Source: Sialis fuliginosa
Lineage: Eukaryota; Arthropoda; Insecta; Megaloptera; Sialidae
DNA: 64,000 bases
Assembly (NCBI GenBank): GCA_961205875.1
Contig: OY540818.1
Location: 604,001-668,000, forward strand
Reading direction: 5' to 3'
In this document: one piece after another, positions 33,196 to 42,900 of the stretch
Position numbering within the stretch: the first letter of the stretch is position 1
How the letters are laid out: each line of letters opens with the position of its first letter
Notes under the pieces: generated by a model
Seen by the model: only the letters and a program-made list of their open reading frames with translations
The model's database searches: none
What the model was told of the DNA's origin: nothing
Position numbers and translations under genes: made by a program

Positions 33196-33883
33196 TAAAT
33201 AATAATAATAATAATATTTTATTTGACAAAGACCAGTACAGGTATACAAAAAGTCAAAACAGCAGTAATATATAAAAACAAAAAATATATAAAAAATATA
33301 CACAACTATTATTCTACTATCTCATCAACTTCATAAGGAACCATATTCAGCAAATAACTTTTAATTTTTGTTTTAAATTTAGCAGATATTCTTTCATTTT
33401 TTATATCCTCCGGCAATTTTTCATAAATTTTGAAACCAGCATAAATAGGCGTTTTCTCGTAGAAACTTGTTTTATGCATAAAATCATATATATAAAGTCA
33501 ATATTCGATGTTCTTTAAATATGTCTTTACATGTCTCTCGTGATGATAATCGAAAAATTACTCTCATGATTTTTTTTTTAATTATAAAAATTCTTTTACA
33601 CTCAGTGCTTCGGCCCCACATTATTACTCCATATTTCATTATTGAAAACACGTGTGCATAATAAAACATAATTAATTGTTCGATTTCCATATATTGACTC
33701 AAAGTTTTTAACTGAAACAGTAACTTATTCATTTTTTTGCAAATAATATTAATTTGTTCTATAAATTTTAAATTAAAATCTATCACTATACCTAAAAATT
33801 TAGTATCCATAACATTTTTATGATTTCCTATTGTAAAGTCCATTAAAATTTACTATAGCTGTTTTATCTAAGTTTACCATTAA

Positions 33884-36800
33884 AACAAACAAAATATCCC
33901 ATATAGAATATGTATGCATAGACCTCATCATGAACAACCAACTGATAACAATAGTGAGTATATATTGCCCTCCACCTCATCAAGCAAAAATTGAAGAGTG
34001 GAATGCATTAATAAGAAAGGTGAATCCTCCATCGATTTTGTGTGGGGACTTCAATGCGCATAACACAATTTGGGGCTGCCAGTCCACTGATACTCCAGGT
34101 ACGAACATAATGAAAATGATGGATGAAAACAATCTAGTGCTACTAAACGATGACACTCCAACCAGAATCCCAAGCCCGAACCAGGCAGCATCGTCAGTTG
34201 ATCTCACAATATGCACTCCAGATCTAGCCGGAAGAACAAATTGGAAGGTATGCCAAACCCCCTTAGGATCTGATCATCTTCCAATCATGATAGATATAGT
34301 ATTCAACTACAACACAACCGAATCAAACTTACCAGCTACAAAAAAATGGAACCTCAAGAAAGCAGATTGGACACTATACAAAGAAACACTAGACAATATC
34401 AACATAGAAGAAACTTCAAACGAAGACCCCAAACAAGCTGCAATCCTTCTAGTCGAACACATCAAAGCCGCTGCTGACCAATCAATTCCTAAATTAAAAA
34501 ATAACTACAAGTTCCCACCAAACCCATGGTGGAACGAAACATGCGCCAACGCAATCAAAGAAAGGAAATTGGAGTATAAAAAGATGAAAAGAAACTTCAC
34601 CATAGAAAACTTAATATCATACAGAAGAGTGGAAGCGAAAACAAAAAGAACTCTAAAACAGAATAAAAAACAAGGATGGGAAAACTATTGTAACTCGCTC
34701 AACAAGGACACTACGGTAAGTGAAGTATGGAAAATGGTCAAAAGAATAAATCGCAGCTATAACAGAGACCAAACCAACAAACCAAACGACCCAGAGATTC
34801 ACGAAGCAATCTTAAACAATCTATGCCCACAAACCGCACCAATGTACGCCGACATCACAGAGAAAAGCACCAATGAACCACATTACTTAACTAACCCTTA
34901 TACTTGCCAAGAACTAGAAACAGCGACGAAAACAAGAGACTCAGCGCCAGGAAAAGACGAGATTACCTACAGTATGATTCGAAACCTCCCGAAAATAATA
35001 AAAGAAAAATTAATCAACACCTACAATCGAATATGGATGTACTCAGATCTCCCAGAGGATTGGACAACACAAATAATAATAGCCATATTAAAACCCAACA
35101 AAAATCCAGCTATGTTTGAATCATATAGACCCATAGCATTATCCTCGTGCATAATCAAAACTTTGGAACATATGATCAAGAAAAGGTTAGAATGGTGGTT
35201 AGAGCACCATGATATACTTCCTGCATCACAACTAGGCTTTAGAAGAAATAGAGGCACAACGGACTGCCTGGCGCTCTTATGCTCTGAAATACACAATTCA
35301 TTTTCGGAGAACCAATATCTAACAGTATTCTTCGCAGACATCAACAAAGCCTATGATAATGTAGATATCCCAATATTGTTAAAAAAATTATTAGACATCG
35401 GATTACCACCACAATTTGTACGAGGTATAAAAACGCTAGTAGAGATCAGAACCTTATATATAAAGAGTGGCGATAAACTAATCGGACCAAAGAACACAAC
35501 AAAGGGTTTACCGCAAGGATCTATAATAAGTCCCATCCTATTCAATATATATACGGCAGATATTAACCACAATAATATGAAAGCCAAAATAATTCAATAC
35601 GCGGACGACATTTGCCTATACAGCAGTAACAAAACAATTAAAGAAGGGAAAGAGGATATGGAAAACTCTATAAAAAAATTAAACACATGGATGGGAAAAA
35701 ATAGGCTAGAAATATCCTGGTCGAAATCCAAAATCATGGTGTTATCAAGACACAGGATACCACAACCCTTAGTATACAACATCAACAACCAAGTAATACA
35801 GACAAGTAACAAAATAAAATTTCTCGGAATATGGCTTGATAGTAAAATGAATTGGAAAGAACATATCGATCAAACCATAACAGCAGCGGAAAAAAAATTA
35901 AATGTAATAAGAGCAGTAGTCAACAAGTGGTGGGGGGCTGACCCATCAACGGCACTACAGATGTACAGAGCGCTAATACGATCAAAAATAGATTATGGAT
36001 GTATTGTTTACGAGACAGCTAACAAGACATTACTAAACAAGCTTAACGTTCTCCAGAATAAATGCGTTCGAACAGCAATCGGAGCCCTCAAAAACACCCC
36101 TATAAACGTCCTACTGGCACAGGCAAAAGAAATGCCCCTAGAAATAAGAAGAAAAAAACTAAGTGACAGATTTCTCGTGAGTAAGCTAGCACACAAATAT
36201 AACTCCATACTGGAACCAGTCAAAAAGATTGCAACAGCTGTTGAAACTAAAAAATACTGGCGAAATAAACGACCTCCAATTCTAACAACGAGCCTGAAAG
36301 CCATTAATGCTCTTGAGACAAAAATATATAAACACAGCTACGGAGTTTTATTTGATTACGACCCAAACATAATGTCCACTGTCATAAGAGTGGATTTAGA
36401 AATGTATAAAAATTCTGAAGAAAACCCGATCCTATTTACACTCAACATAGCTGAGAAATGGCCAGATGCAAACAAAATTTTCACAGACGGGTCCAAAACT
36501 ACAGACGGCAGAGTAGGAATCGCCTACCATGAATATGGCACCCAACACTCAATGTACAGAAGAATTCATTCGCATGCATCTATATTTACAGCAGAAGCGC
36601 TAGCAATAAAAAAAGCTCTTGAAGATTACATAAACAACGACAGAAAACAAACCATTATTATCAGTGACTCCAAAAGTGTCCTCAGTAACATAAAATCAGG
36701 TAAAGAAATAAAAAACAATTACGTAATGGAAATAATTCAATTAATACACCTATATGAAAAAGTTAATAAGGAAGTTATACTTGTATGGTGCAAAGGGCAT

Positions 36801-37585
36801 GCTGAAATAAGCGGTAATAAAAGGGCTGATGAATTAGCCAAGCTAGCGACATCCCTACAAGATATACAGGACATCCCAATTCCATACACAGACATCAAAG
36901 CACTTTTAACAAAAGATGCAGAAACAAAATGGCAGATAAAATACGCAACATCAATCACTGAAAAAGGGCGATTCTACGGAACAATTCAACCGAAACTCCC
37001 GACCAAACCTTGGTTCCACAACATCAAGAACACAAGAAGAGCAATAACATCAATAATAAGACTCAGAGCAAACCACACCTGCACGCCTAAATACTTGCAT
37101 CTAATCAAATTGCTACCAAATCCGACATGCGACTGTGACCAAAAATCAATAGCAGACATAGAGCATATCATCCTCAAATGCTCAAAATATATCGCGGAAA
37201 GAGTAATTTTAATAGAAAAATTAAAAATTAAAGATACCCCAATAAACATTAAAAACATACTGGAAAATACAAAAAACTACAAGCATCTAATGGAATTCAT
37301 ACTAACAACCAAGATAAAAATCTAAAATGACCCATTTATGTGAAACCACACCCAAATCGACCCTCACCCTAATCCTATGAACATGGCCTCACTGTACGTC
37401 AAAACCTGCCATGATCGGCCCATTGGCACTTCCCCTTCCTATCTTGTGTCCCTGTGCCACCCCGTAAACATTTACACACACTCACACAACACACAAACAC
37501 ACACATGAAGACGATGATACGAAGGAGCTGTCAGAAAAGGAGAAGATCCAGTTGACAAAAAACACATAGAAGAAGAAGAAGAAGA
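33884..37585 (+). mobile_element. 5'-truncated LINE with RNase H, 8-bp TSD
   Basis: ACCATTAA flanks the element at 33876-33883 and 37586-37593. It is truncated inside the endonuclease at its 5' end, carries one open frame, a 260-base 3' UTR and a (GAA)n tail (37568-37586). It is related to the LINE at 23552-29435: same domain order, similar 3' UTR words (TGTGAA..CCACA, CTTGTGTCCC) and the same tail type. It inserted antiparallel into the older LINE relic. 5' truncation is the usual result of incomplete target-primed reverse transcription. Confidence 0.88.
33930..37325 (+). CDS. LINE ORF2 lacking endonuclease start: EN(partial)-RT-RNase H
   Basis: This 1131-residue frame has no stops. It starts inside the endonuclease (TIVSIYCPP, CGDFNAHNTIWG, GSDHLPIMID), runs through RT (YRPIALSSC near 35130, LGFRRNRGTTDCL, FADINKAYDNVD, GLPQGSIISPILFN, YADDI near 35600) and RNase H (FTDGSKTTDG near 36480, FTAEALAIKKAL, ISDSKSV, WCKGHAEISGNKRADELAKL), and ends with a Cys/His cluster CDCDQKSIADIEHIILKC. 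All RNase H acidic residues and the RT aspartates are present. The true start was lost; in-frame codons extend upstream of this ATG into the truncation point near 33884. ORF1 is missing. The long intact frame in a truncated, non-functional copy indicates a recent insertion. Confidence 0.9.
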   Translation: MNNQLITIVSIYCPPPHQAKIEEWNALIRKVNPPSILCGDFNAHNTIWGCQSTDTPGTNIMKMMDENNLVLLNDDTPTRIPSPNQAASSVDLTICTPDLAGRTNWKVCQTPLGSDHLPIMIDIVFNYNTTESNLPATKKWNLKKADWTLYKETLDNINIEETSNEDPKQAAILLVEHIKAAADQSIPKLKNNYKFPPNPWWNETCANAIKERKLEYKKMKRNFTIENLISYRRVEAKTKRTLKQNKKQGWENYCNSLNKDTTVSEVWKMVKRINRSYNRDQTNKPNDPEIHEAILNNLCPQTAPMYADITEKSTNEPHYLTNPYTCQELETATKTRDSAPGKDEITYSMIRNLPKIIKEKLINTYNRIWMYSDLPEDWTTQIIIAILKPNKNPAMFESYRPIALSSCIIKTLEHMIKKRLEWWLEHHDILPASQLGFRRNRGTTDCLALLCSEIHNSFSENQYLTVFFADINKAYDNVDIPILLKKLLDIGLPPQFVRGIKTLVEIRTLYIKSGDKLIGPKNTTKGLPQGSIISPILFNIYTADINHNNMKAKIIQYADDICLYSSNKTIKEGKEDMENSIKKLNTWMGKNRLEISWSKSKIMVLSRHRIPQPLVYNINNQVIQTSNKIKFLGIWLDSKMNWKEHIDQTITAAEKKLNVIRAVVNKWWGADPSTALQMYRALIRSKIDYGCIVYETANKTLLNKLNVLQNKCVRTAIGALKNTPINVLLAQAKEMPLEIRRKKLSDRFLVSKLAHKYNSILEPVKKIATAVETKKYWRNKRPPILTTSLKAINALETKIYKHSYGVLFDYDPNIMSTVIRVDLEMYKNSEENPILFTLNIAEKWPDANKIFTDGSKTTDGRVGIAYHEYGTQHSMYRRIHSHASIFTAEALAIKKALEDYINNDRKQTIIISDSKSVLSNIKSGKEIKNNYVMEIIQLIHLYEKVNKEVILVWCKGHAEISGNKRADELAKLATSLQDIQDIPIPYTDIKALLTKDAETKWQIKYATSITEKGRFYGTIQPKLPTKPWFHNIKNTRRAITSIIRLRANHTCTPKYLHLIKLLPNPTCDCDQKSIADIEHIILKCSKYIAERVILIEKLKIKDTPINIKNILENTKNYKHLMEFILTTKIKI

Positions 37586-38599
37586 ACCATTAATTGATTT
37601 TTATAGCACCATAATTTAAATTTAGTAATCACTTCACTAGTCAATAATTTTGCTTCCTCTCTATTGTTTCCTTCAATTAATATTGTGATGTCGTCTGCAT
37701 ACATAATCAACTTTCTTCTATATCATTTACAAAACATATAAACAATAATGGACCCAAAGTACTACCTTGGGGTACTCCACAGTTAACATTTTTTATTTCT
37801 GATTGTCGATTATTTATTTCTATATAAAACTTCCTATTATGCAAGTATGATTGTTTTAAATTATAAATATTTCCTCTTATTCCTAACCTTTCTAGCTTAT
37901 GTAATAAAAAATCATGTTTTACAGTATCAAATGCCGAACTTAGGTCGAAGAATAACCCAATTACATACATTCCTGAATCCAGTGCTTTTGTCATATAGGT
38001 ATTCATATATTTCAAATATAGCAGTATTTGTAGAGTGGTCTGCTCTAAATCCATGTTGAGCTCTATTGAATATATTAATACTATAAATACAGAGCGATTT
38101 TTAAATTCGAGCTTCAGTCTTAAATTATTTTAACATAGAATCCATTGTCATCCCACATTTATATTTTGCCAGGTGATTCACAACTATAATGATTATGTTT
38201 GGTATTAATTTGAAAATTTTTGAAACCGTACTTGTTGTGAAATTAAAAATCAAAATTTTGACATTGATTTTGAAAACATTTTTTTTCTTAACCCATATTG
38301 TGTTGTATATCATTGGAATCGGTGTGAAATATGCTGTAAAATGACACGCCGCCCAGTTCTCTAAGTCAATTAGATCAGCTTCCAGAGCATTTCAAAAATT
38401 TTCCATCACGGTTTTTTGATCAATGTTTGAAAACTTTACATAGCTGTAATTTCAAAACCAGTAGACATATCTCAATAAAATTTGATATTTTTCTAAGTCT
38501 AAATGAATAGTACAATTGTGCCAAATTTCATGAAAATCTGAGTTGGTGAGGTAAATTTTTCATTAAAATTGTGTTGATTTGACATGGAATGACTCTAAT

Positions 38600-39123
38600 A
38601 CAATACAATAATACCTTTGTTTTACATCTATCATAATATGCATGTTATAAGATATTTAGTTTGCTACTCTTTTATATAAATTACTATAATTAATCGGCTG
38701 AACAAATGATCGAATATATAGGTACCGGGGCTTATGAAAAATATCAACGATTTATTAAAATTCTAGTTCAGGTAAGTAACGTAAATAAGTTTTGAACATT
38801 AAAATAATTTCAATTATATTAAAAAGTGTAAAATAGTAGATACTAGGTACACAAATATATGTAAAATAATTACAAGAACACAAGATATGAATAATAGACT
38901 TGTGTAGTTCACGAACGAACTAGTTGAAAAGAGCACTCCTACACGAGAACTAGAGGAACTAGTTCATATGCGCTCCGCTCTTTTAGTTCCCGATACACTT
39001 CAAATACACTGTTTTAAAAATGAGATTGTACGATTTTTATCTTTAATAATTTACGTTGCAATACTTTATTAATAAATTATTTATAAATACCAATTTTGAA
39101 TTTATTTTACTAAAGATATACTA
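38600..39123. other. AT-rich target region of the BEL element
   Basis: No gene is visible. Around 38905-38990 words built on GAACTAGTTC recur (TTCACGAACGAACTAGTT, GAACTAGAGGAACTAGTTC), and similar words appear beyond the BEL element at 46160-46195 (GAACTAGAAGAACGAACTAG). This suggests that the BEL element inserted into, and separated the ends of, an older MITE-like repeat. The ends of that repeat were not fixed. Confidence 0.4.
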
Positions 39124-39128
39124 TATTG

Positions 39129-39672
39129 TGGTGGCGCCACTGCCAAATAAAGTTTATAATTAATTTATGTTTATTGTTTTACAAGTTATTTCTTGCAAGG
39201 AGCAAACATGTTGGTTTTCGTGCAAGAGTTTAAGTCAGAACAGTATTCAAAAGGCAGCATTACGTAGTGTTTGCTAATGCCCTTATTGTTGCAAAAAACT
39301 ATCCGCATAGTTTGCACCCTTTGTGCATTAAAATTAAATATATTTTGTTTTGTTTTATCACACCTTTGTGATATATAATAATATATATCTTATTTAGTAT
39401 TAAAATTAAAAGTGAATCAAACTTTAAGTTCTCTTTGTTTTATGTTATGTATGTGTTTGTGTATTGTTAAAAGTGAAACTGTATTTCCATCATCCCCTTT
39501 TTTCTCCTAACCTTAATACAGTTCACTGGATGCAGTCCAGGAACCACCCAGCAGAACAAACTGTAAGTAGTTTAATTTATTATCAGTTTAATATACCATT
39601 ATCCGCGCAAAAACAGTCCACGCCCGCTGTAGAGGTTAAGGGTTATATTATTTAATCTACCTGTACCCAATA
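39129..39672 (+). repeat. BEL 5' LTR
   Basis: This is the upstream long terminal repeat, 544 bp, beginning TGGTGGCGCCACTGCC and ending TGTACCCAATA. It ends TA instead of the usual CA. It contains a GTAAGTAG near 39562 that could act as a splice donor, and AT-rich promoter-like sequence, but no element can be proved by eye. The short frame 39464-39655 inside it is repeated in the 3' LTR and is not a gene. Confidence 0.93.
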
Positions 39673-39908
39673 CATGGTCCTTCTAACCTGGATACCTTTA
39701 AAAGCATTACATGGTCCTTTACCTTGGATTCCTTTTAAAGCATCCAAAAAAGAACCTAAAAAAAATGGTATATTAAATTTGTACGCGTTATTTATTATAA
39801 AATTTTGTGCTGTATTAAACTGTTGCATAACGTTCGTAGCTGGAAATAACTTGTTTGCTTTATTAGTGTTTATTTTTGTCAATATAATTTATTTATTATT
39901 AATTAGAA

Positions 39909-42900
39909 ATGTCGAATGAAAATAAATTGAAGGCCCTTTCCAGTAAAAATGAAACATTCTTTAGACGCGTTCAAACATTGTATGATTATATTAAAAATCT
40001 TAATGATAAAAATACTTTGTATAATTTCAAAATTAGTTATGAAAATTTACAGGACACTAAAATTAAATTTGAACAGGTAATTGAGGACATAAATAATATA
40101 AGCATGGAATTAGACCCGGAATTTGAACCTAATTATCAGGCTCTTGATTCATTTTTAGATTTGTATGGCGCAATCACGGTTGCAGCTAAGGATGTTTTTA
40201 AAGAAACTAGCTCTGTTTCTACTCCTTTAGTGGTTCAGAACCCAAATACTAGTGCATGGGCAGACCCTAGTCTCCCGAAAATTGAACTTCCTAAGTTCTC
40301 CGGTGAATTAAATGAATGGCCTACCTTTTTTGAAACTTTTAAAAATAAAATTCATTTAAATAATAAATTAACTCCTGATGACAAAGTTTATTATTTGGTG
40401 GGAAAAGTGGTTGGAAAAGCTTCGTCAGTTTTTTCTGGAATTCCTGCAACGGGTAATAATTATGAAACCATCTGGAATGCATTAATTGATCGTTACCAAG
40501 ATACACGTACACAGGCTAATTCGTATATGAAACAAATTTTCGAATTTAAACCTATACAAATGGAATCTGATGTATCATTAAAACAATTTTTAGATAAATT
40601 TGATGCAGCTGTATCTGCGATAAGAAATCTCGATATTCCAGATTTAGGGGAATTTATTCTATGTTATTTAGCATTTTCAAAATTAGACTCTCAAACAGTT
40701 CGATATTTTGAATTGTCGCGCAATGATAAAACCACTTTGCCAACTTATAAAGAAATTGTAGAATTTGTCAAGTGTCAGGCCAAAACTATAAATCGCACAG
40801 TTAATGTCAATAAATATTCAGCATCTAGCTCATATAAATCTAAACCAACTCAATCGTTTGTTGTAAATAGTAATCACAATACAAAATGTATTATTTGCAG
40901 TCAGTCACCGATTCATGCTATTTATAGGTGTTCAAAATTTAAACAATTATCGCCTCAAGAGCGATATAATATTTTAAAGGAAAAATCAGTGTGCCTCAAT
41001 TGCTTGTCTTCTCAACACAAAATAATGTCTTGTAAATCAAATGAAAGATGTAACATTTGTAAAGCAAAACATCATACATTCTTACATTTTGATAAAGGTC
41101 AAAATAATATCAATTTAAGTGCAGCTGAGACTAGCTCTGTTGCGACCACTAGCTCGGAAAATAAATCGGAAATTTCTCAAACTAAATCAGATGTGTTTGT
41201 TGCTTGCTCCTCTAATAATTCCGTCACAAAGAAAATAGTTTTATTATCGACTGCCGTCGTGAATTATAGGGACAAATTTAATCAAATTCACAAAGTTAGA
41301 TTTCTTTTAGATTCCGGTTCGCAATCCAACTTTCTAACTACTGATTGTTGCCGACGCTTAGGGTTACCTACATCTAAAGTATTTAGTTCAGTACTTGGAA
41401 TTGGAAATATTTCTCGGCCTATTAGAGGTCAAACTAATTTAGTCATCACTTCGCGTTTTGATTCTAAAATAAAATATCCTGTCGAATGTTTGGTTATTGA
41501 TAAAATAACGAATCAATCACCTAGTTCGTTTGTGGATGTTTCTTCAATGAAACACCTCAAAGATTTAAATTTAGCAGATGACAGTTATAATATTCCATCA
41601 GATATAGATGGAATAATAGGCGCGGATTTATATCCACAATTACTAGGCACAGCAAAGGTAATAGGCCTTCCTATGCTTCCAATTGCTTTGCACACTTCAC
41701 TGGGTTTTATAGTTATGGGTTCTGCTCCTACTGCACAACCAGATATAACTCAAACTCATACATTTTGTTCGTTTTCTACCCCAATAGAAACGATAGTTGC
41801 TAAGTTTTGGCAAATCGAAGATTTCGATTTTCCGTCATCTCCACTCTCTGAAGATGACGCTCAGTGTGACAATATTTTTACGTTAACCTTTTCACGTGAT
41901 AATACTGGTCGCTATACCGTGTCGTTACCATTTAAAGATGACCCTCGTAAATTAGGTGATTCGCAGCAAGTAGCTCGTAGGAGATTTCTTTCTTTAGAAA
42001 AACGTCTACAATCTTCAGAAACTTTTCGAAAGGGTTATTGCGATGTTATACAAGATTATATCAATCAAGGTCATTTAACTCTAGTAACTGCAGACACTAA
42101 CAATTTCAATCCTTCATTTTATATTCCACATCATGGAATTGAACGTCCAGGGCATCCTACGACACCACTGAGAGTAGTTTTTGATGCCAGTGCAAAAAGT
42201 AGCTCGTCATTATCACTTAATGACATTTTATATACCGGTCAAAGTTTACAGACTAATTTAATAACTATTTTATTAAATTTTCGACTATTTCCAATAGCAC
42301 TCACCGCAGACATTAAACAAATGTACCGCCAGATAAACGTAATTCCTGAACATAGACGTTATCAGCGTATTCTATGGAGATTTGCTCCTGAAGATTCGTT
42401 AAGCGTATATGAATTAAATACTGTCTCATTCGGCGTAAAACCAAGTCCTTATTTGGCTTTACGAGTTATAAAACAGTTAGCGTTAGACGAAAGGCAATCA
42501 TTTCCATTAGCTTCAAAAATAGTTTTGCGTGACATGTACATAGATGATTTTTGCGGAAGTGTAGAAAATATTAACGTGGCTAATAAATTGCATCACGAGT
42601 TGCTCGGTTTATTCAAGGCTGGGGGTTTTCGTTTGGTAAAATGGTCAACTAATTCTACGGCATTATTAAATCAAATACCAAAGGACCTTCAAGTGTCACA
42701 AACAATTACGTTTGATGATACCGATTTCTTGAAGGTATTAGGTCTTCAGTGGAACTCGCAACTTGACATATTTTCCTACAATTTCAATATACCGTCTCGT
42801 GAATGTACAAAAAGAAACATTTTATCCACAGTAGCAAGGATATTTGATCCTTTAGGTTTTTTATCGCCCGTAACTTTGTTCGCAAAGGTTTTAATAAAAG

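Larger units (their letters stand above)
33196..38060 (-). pseudogene. Minus-strand LINE relic, split by a younger LINE
   Basis: Reading the minus strand, RT begins near 38054: FFDLSSAFDTVKHDFLLHKL, a GVPQGSTLGPLLFICFVNDI segment near 37770, and ADDITIL near 37690. It continues to about 37594, where the younger LINE intervenes. It resumes from 33875 with an LDKTAIVNF segment, then KFLGIVIDFNLKFIEQI and MKYGVIMWGRSTECKRIF (33484-33843). The 3' end is an (ATT)n tail near 33200-33220. The motif order is that of Jockey/CR1-type LINEs. Frame breaks near 37720 and 33850 show decay. The 5' part with endonuclease is not seen. Confidence 0.85.
31698..38595. mobile_element. Large inverted-repeat element, about 500-bp arms, TAAT TSD
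   Basis: The ends are GAGTCATTCCATGTCAAATC at 31698 and its complement ending at 38595. The arms 31698-32203 and about 38090-38595 are near-complete reverse complements (for example ATCTAATTGACTTAGAGAAC near 31910 and its mirror near 38361). TAAT flanks both sides (31694-31697 and 38596-38599). Part of the left arm (32050-32200) is also duplicated in direct orientation at 32350-32505. The inside is filled by a minus-strand LINE relic and a younger LINE, so the original foldback was much shorter. No transposase is visible. Confidence 0.75.

Noticed and set aside
39464-39655. 63-codon frame, identical at 45522-45713
   Set aside because: Both lie in the BEL LTRs. Identity reflects LTR identity, not a protein.
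39674-39919. 81-codon hydrophobic frame between the BEL LTR and the polyprotein
   Set aside because: Ends inside the start of the polyprotein in another frame, lies over the primer-binding region, and has no BEL counterpart.
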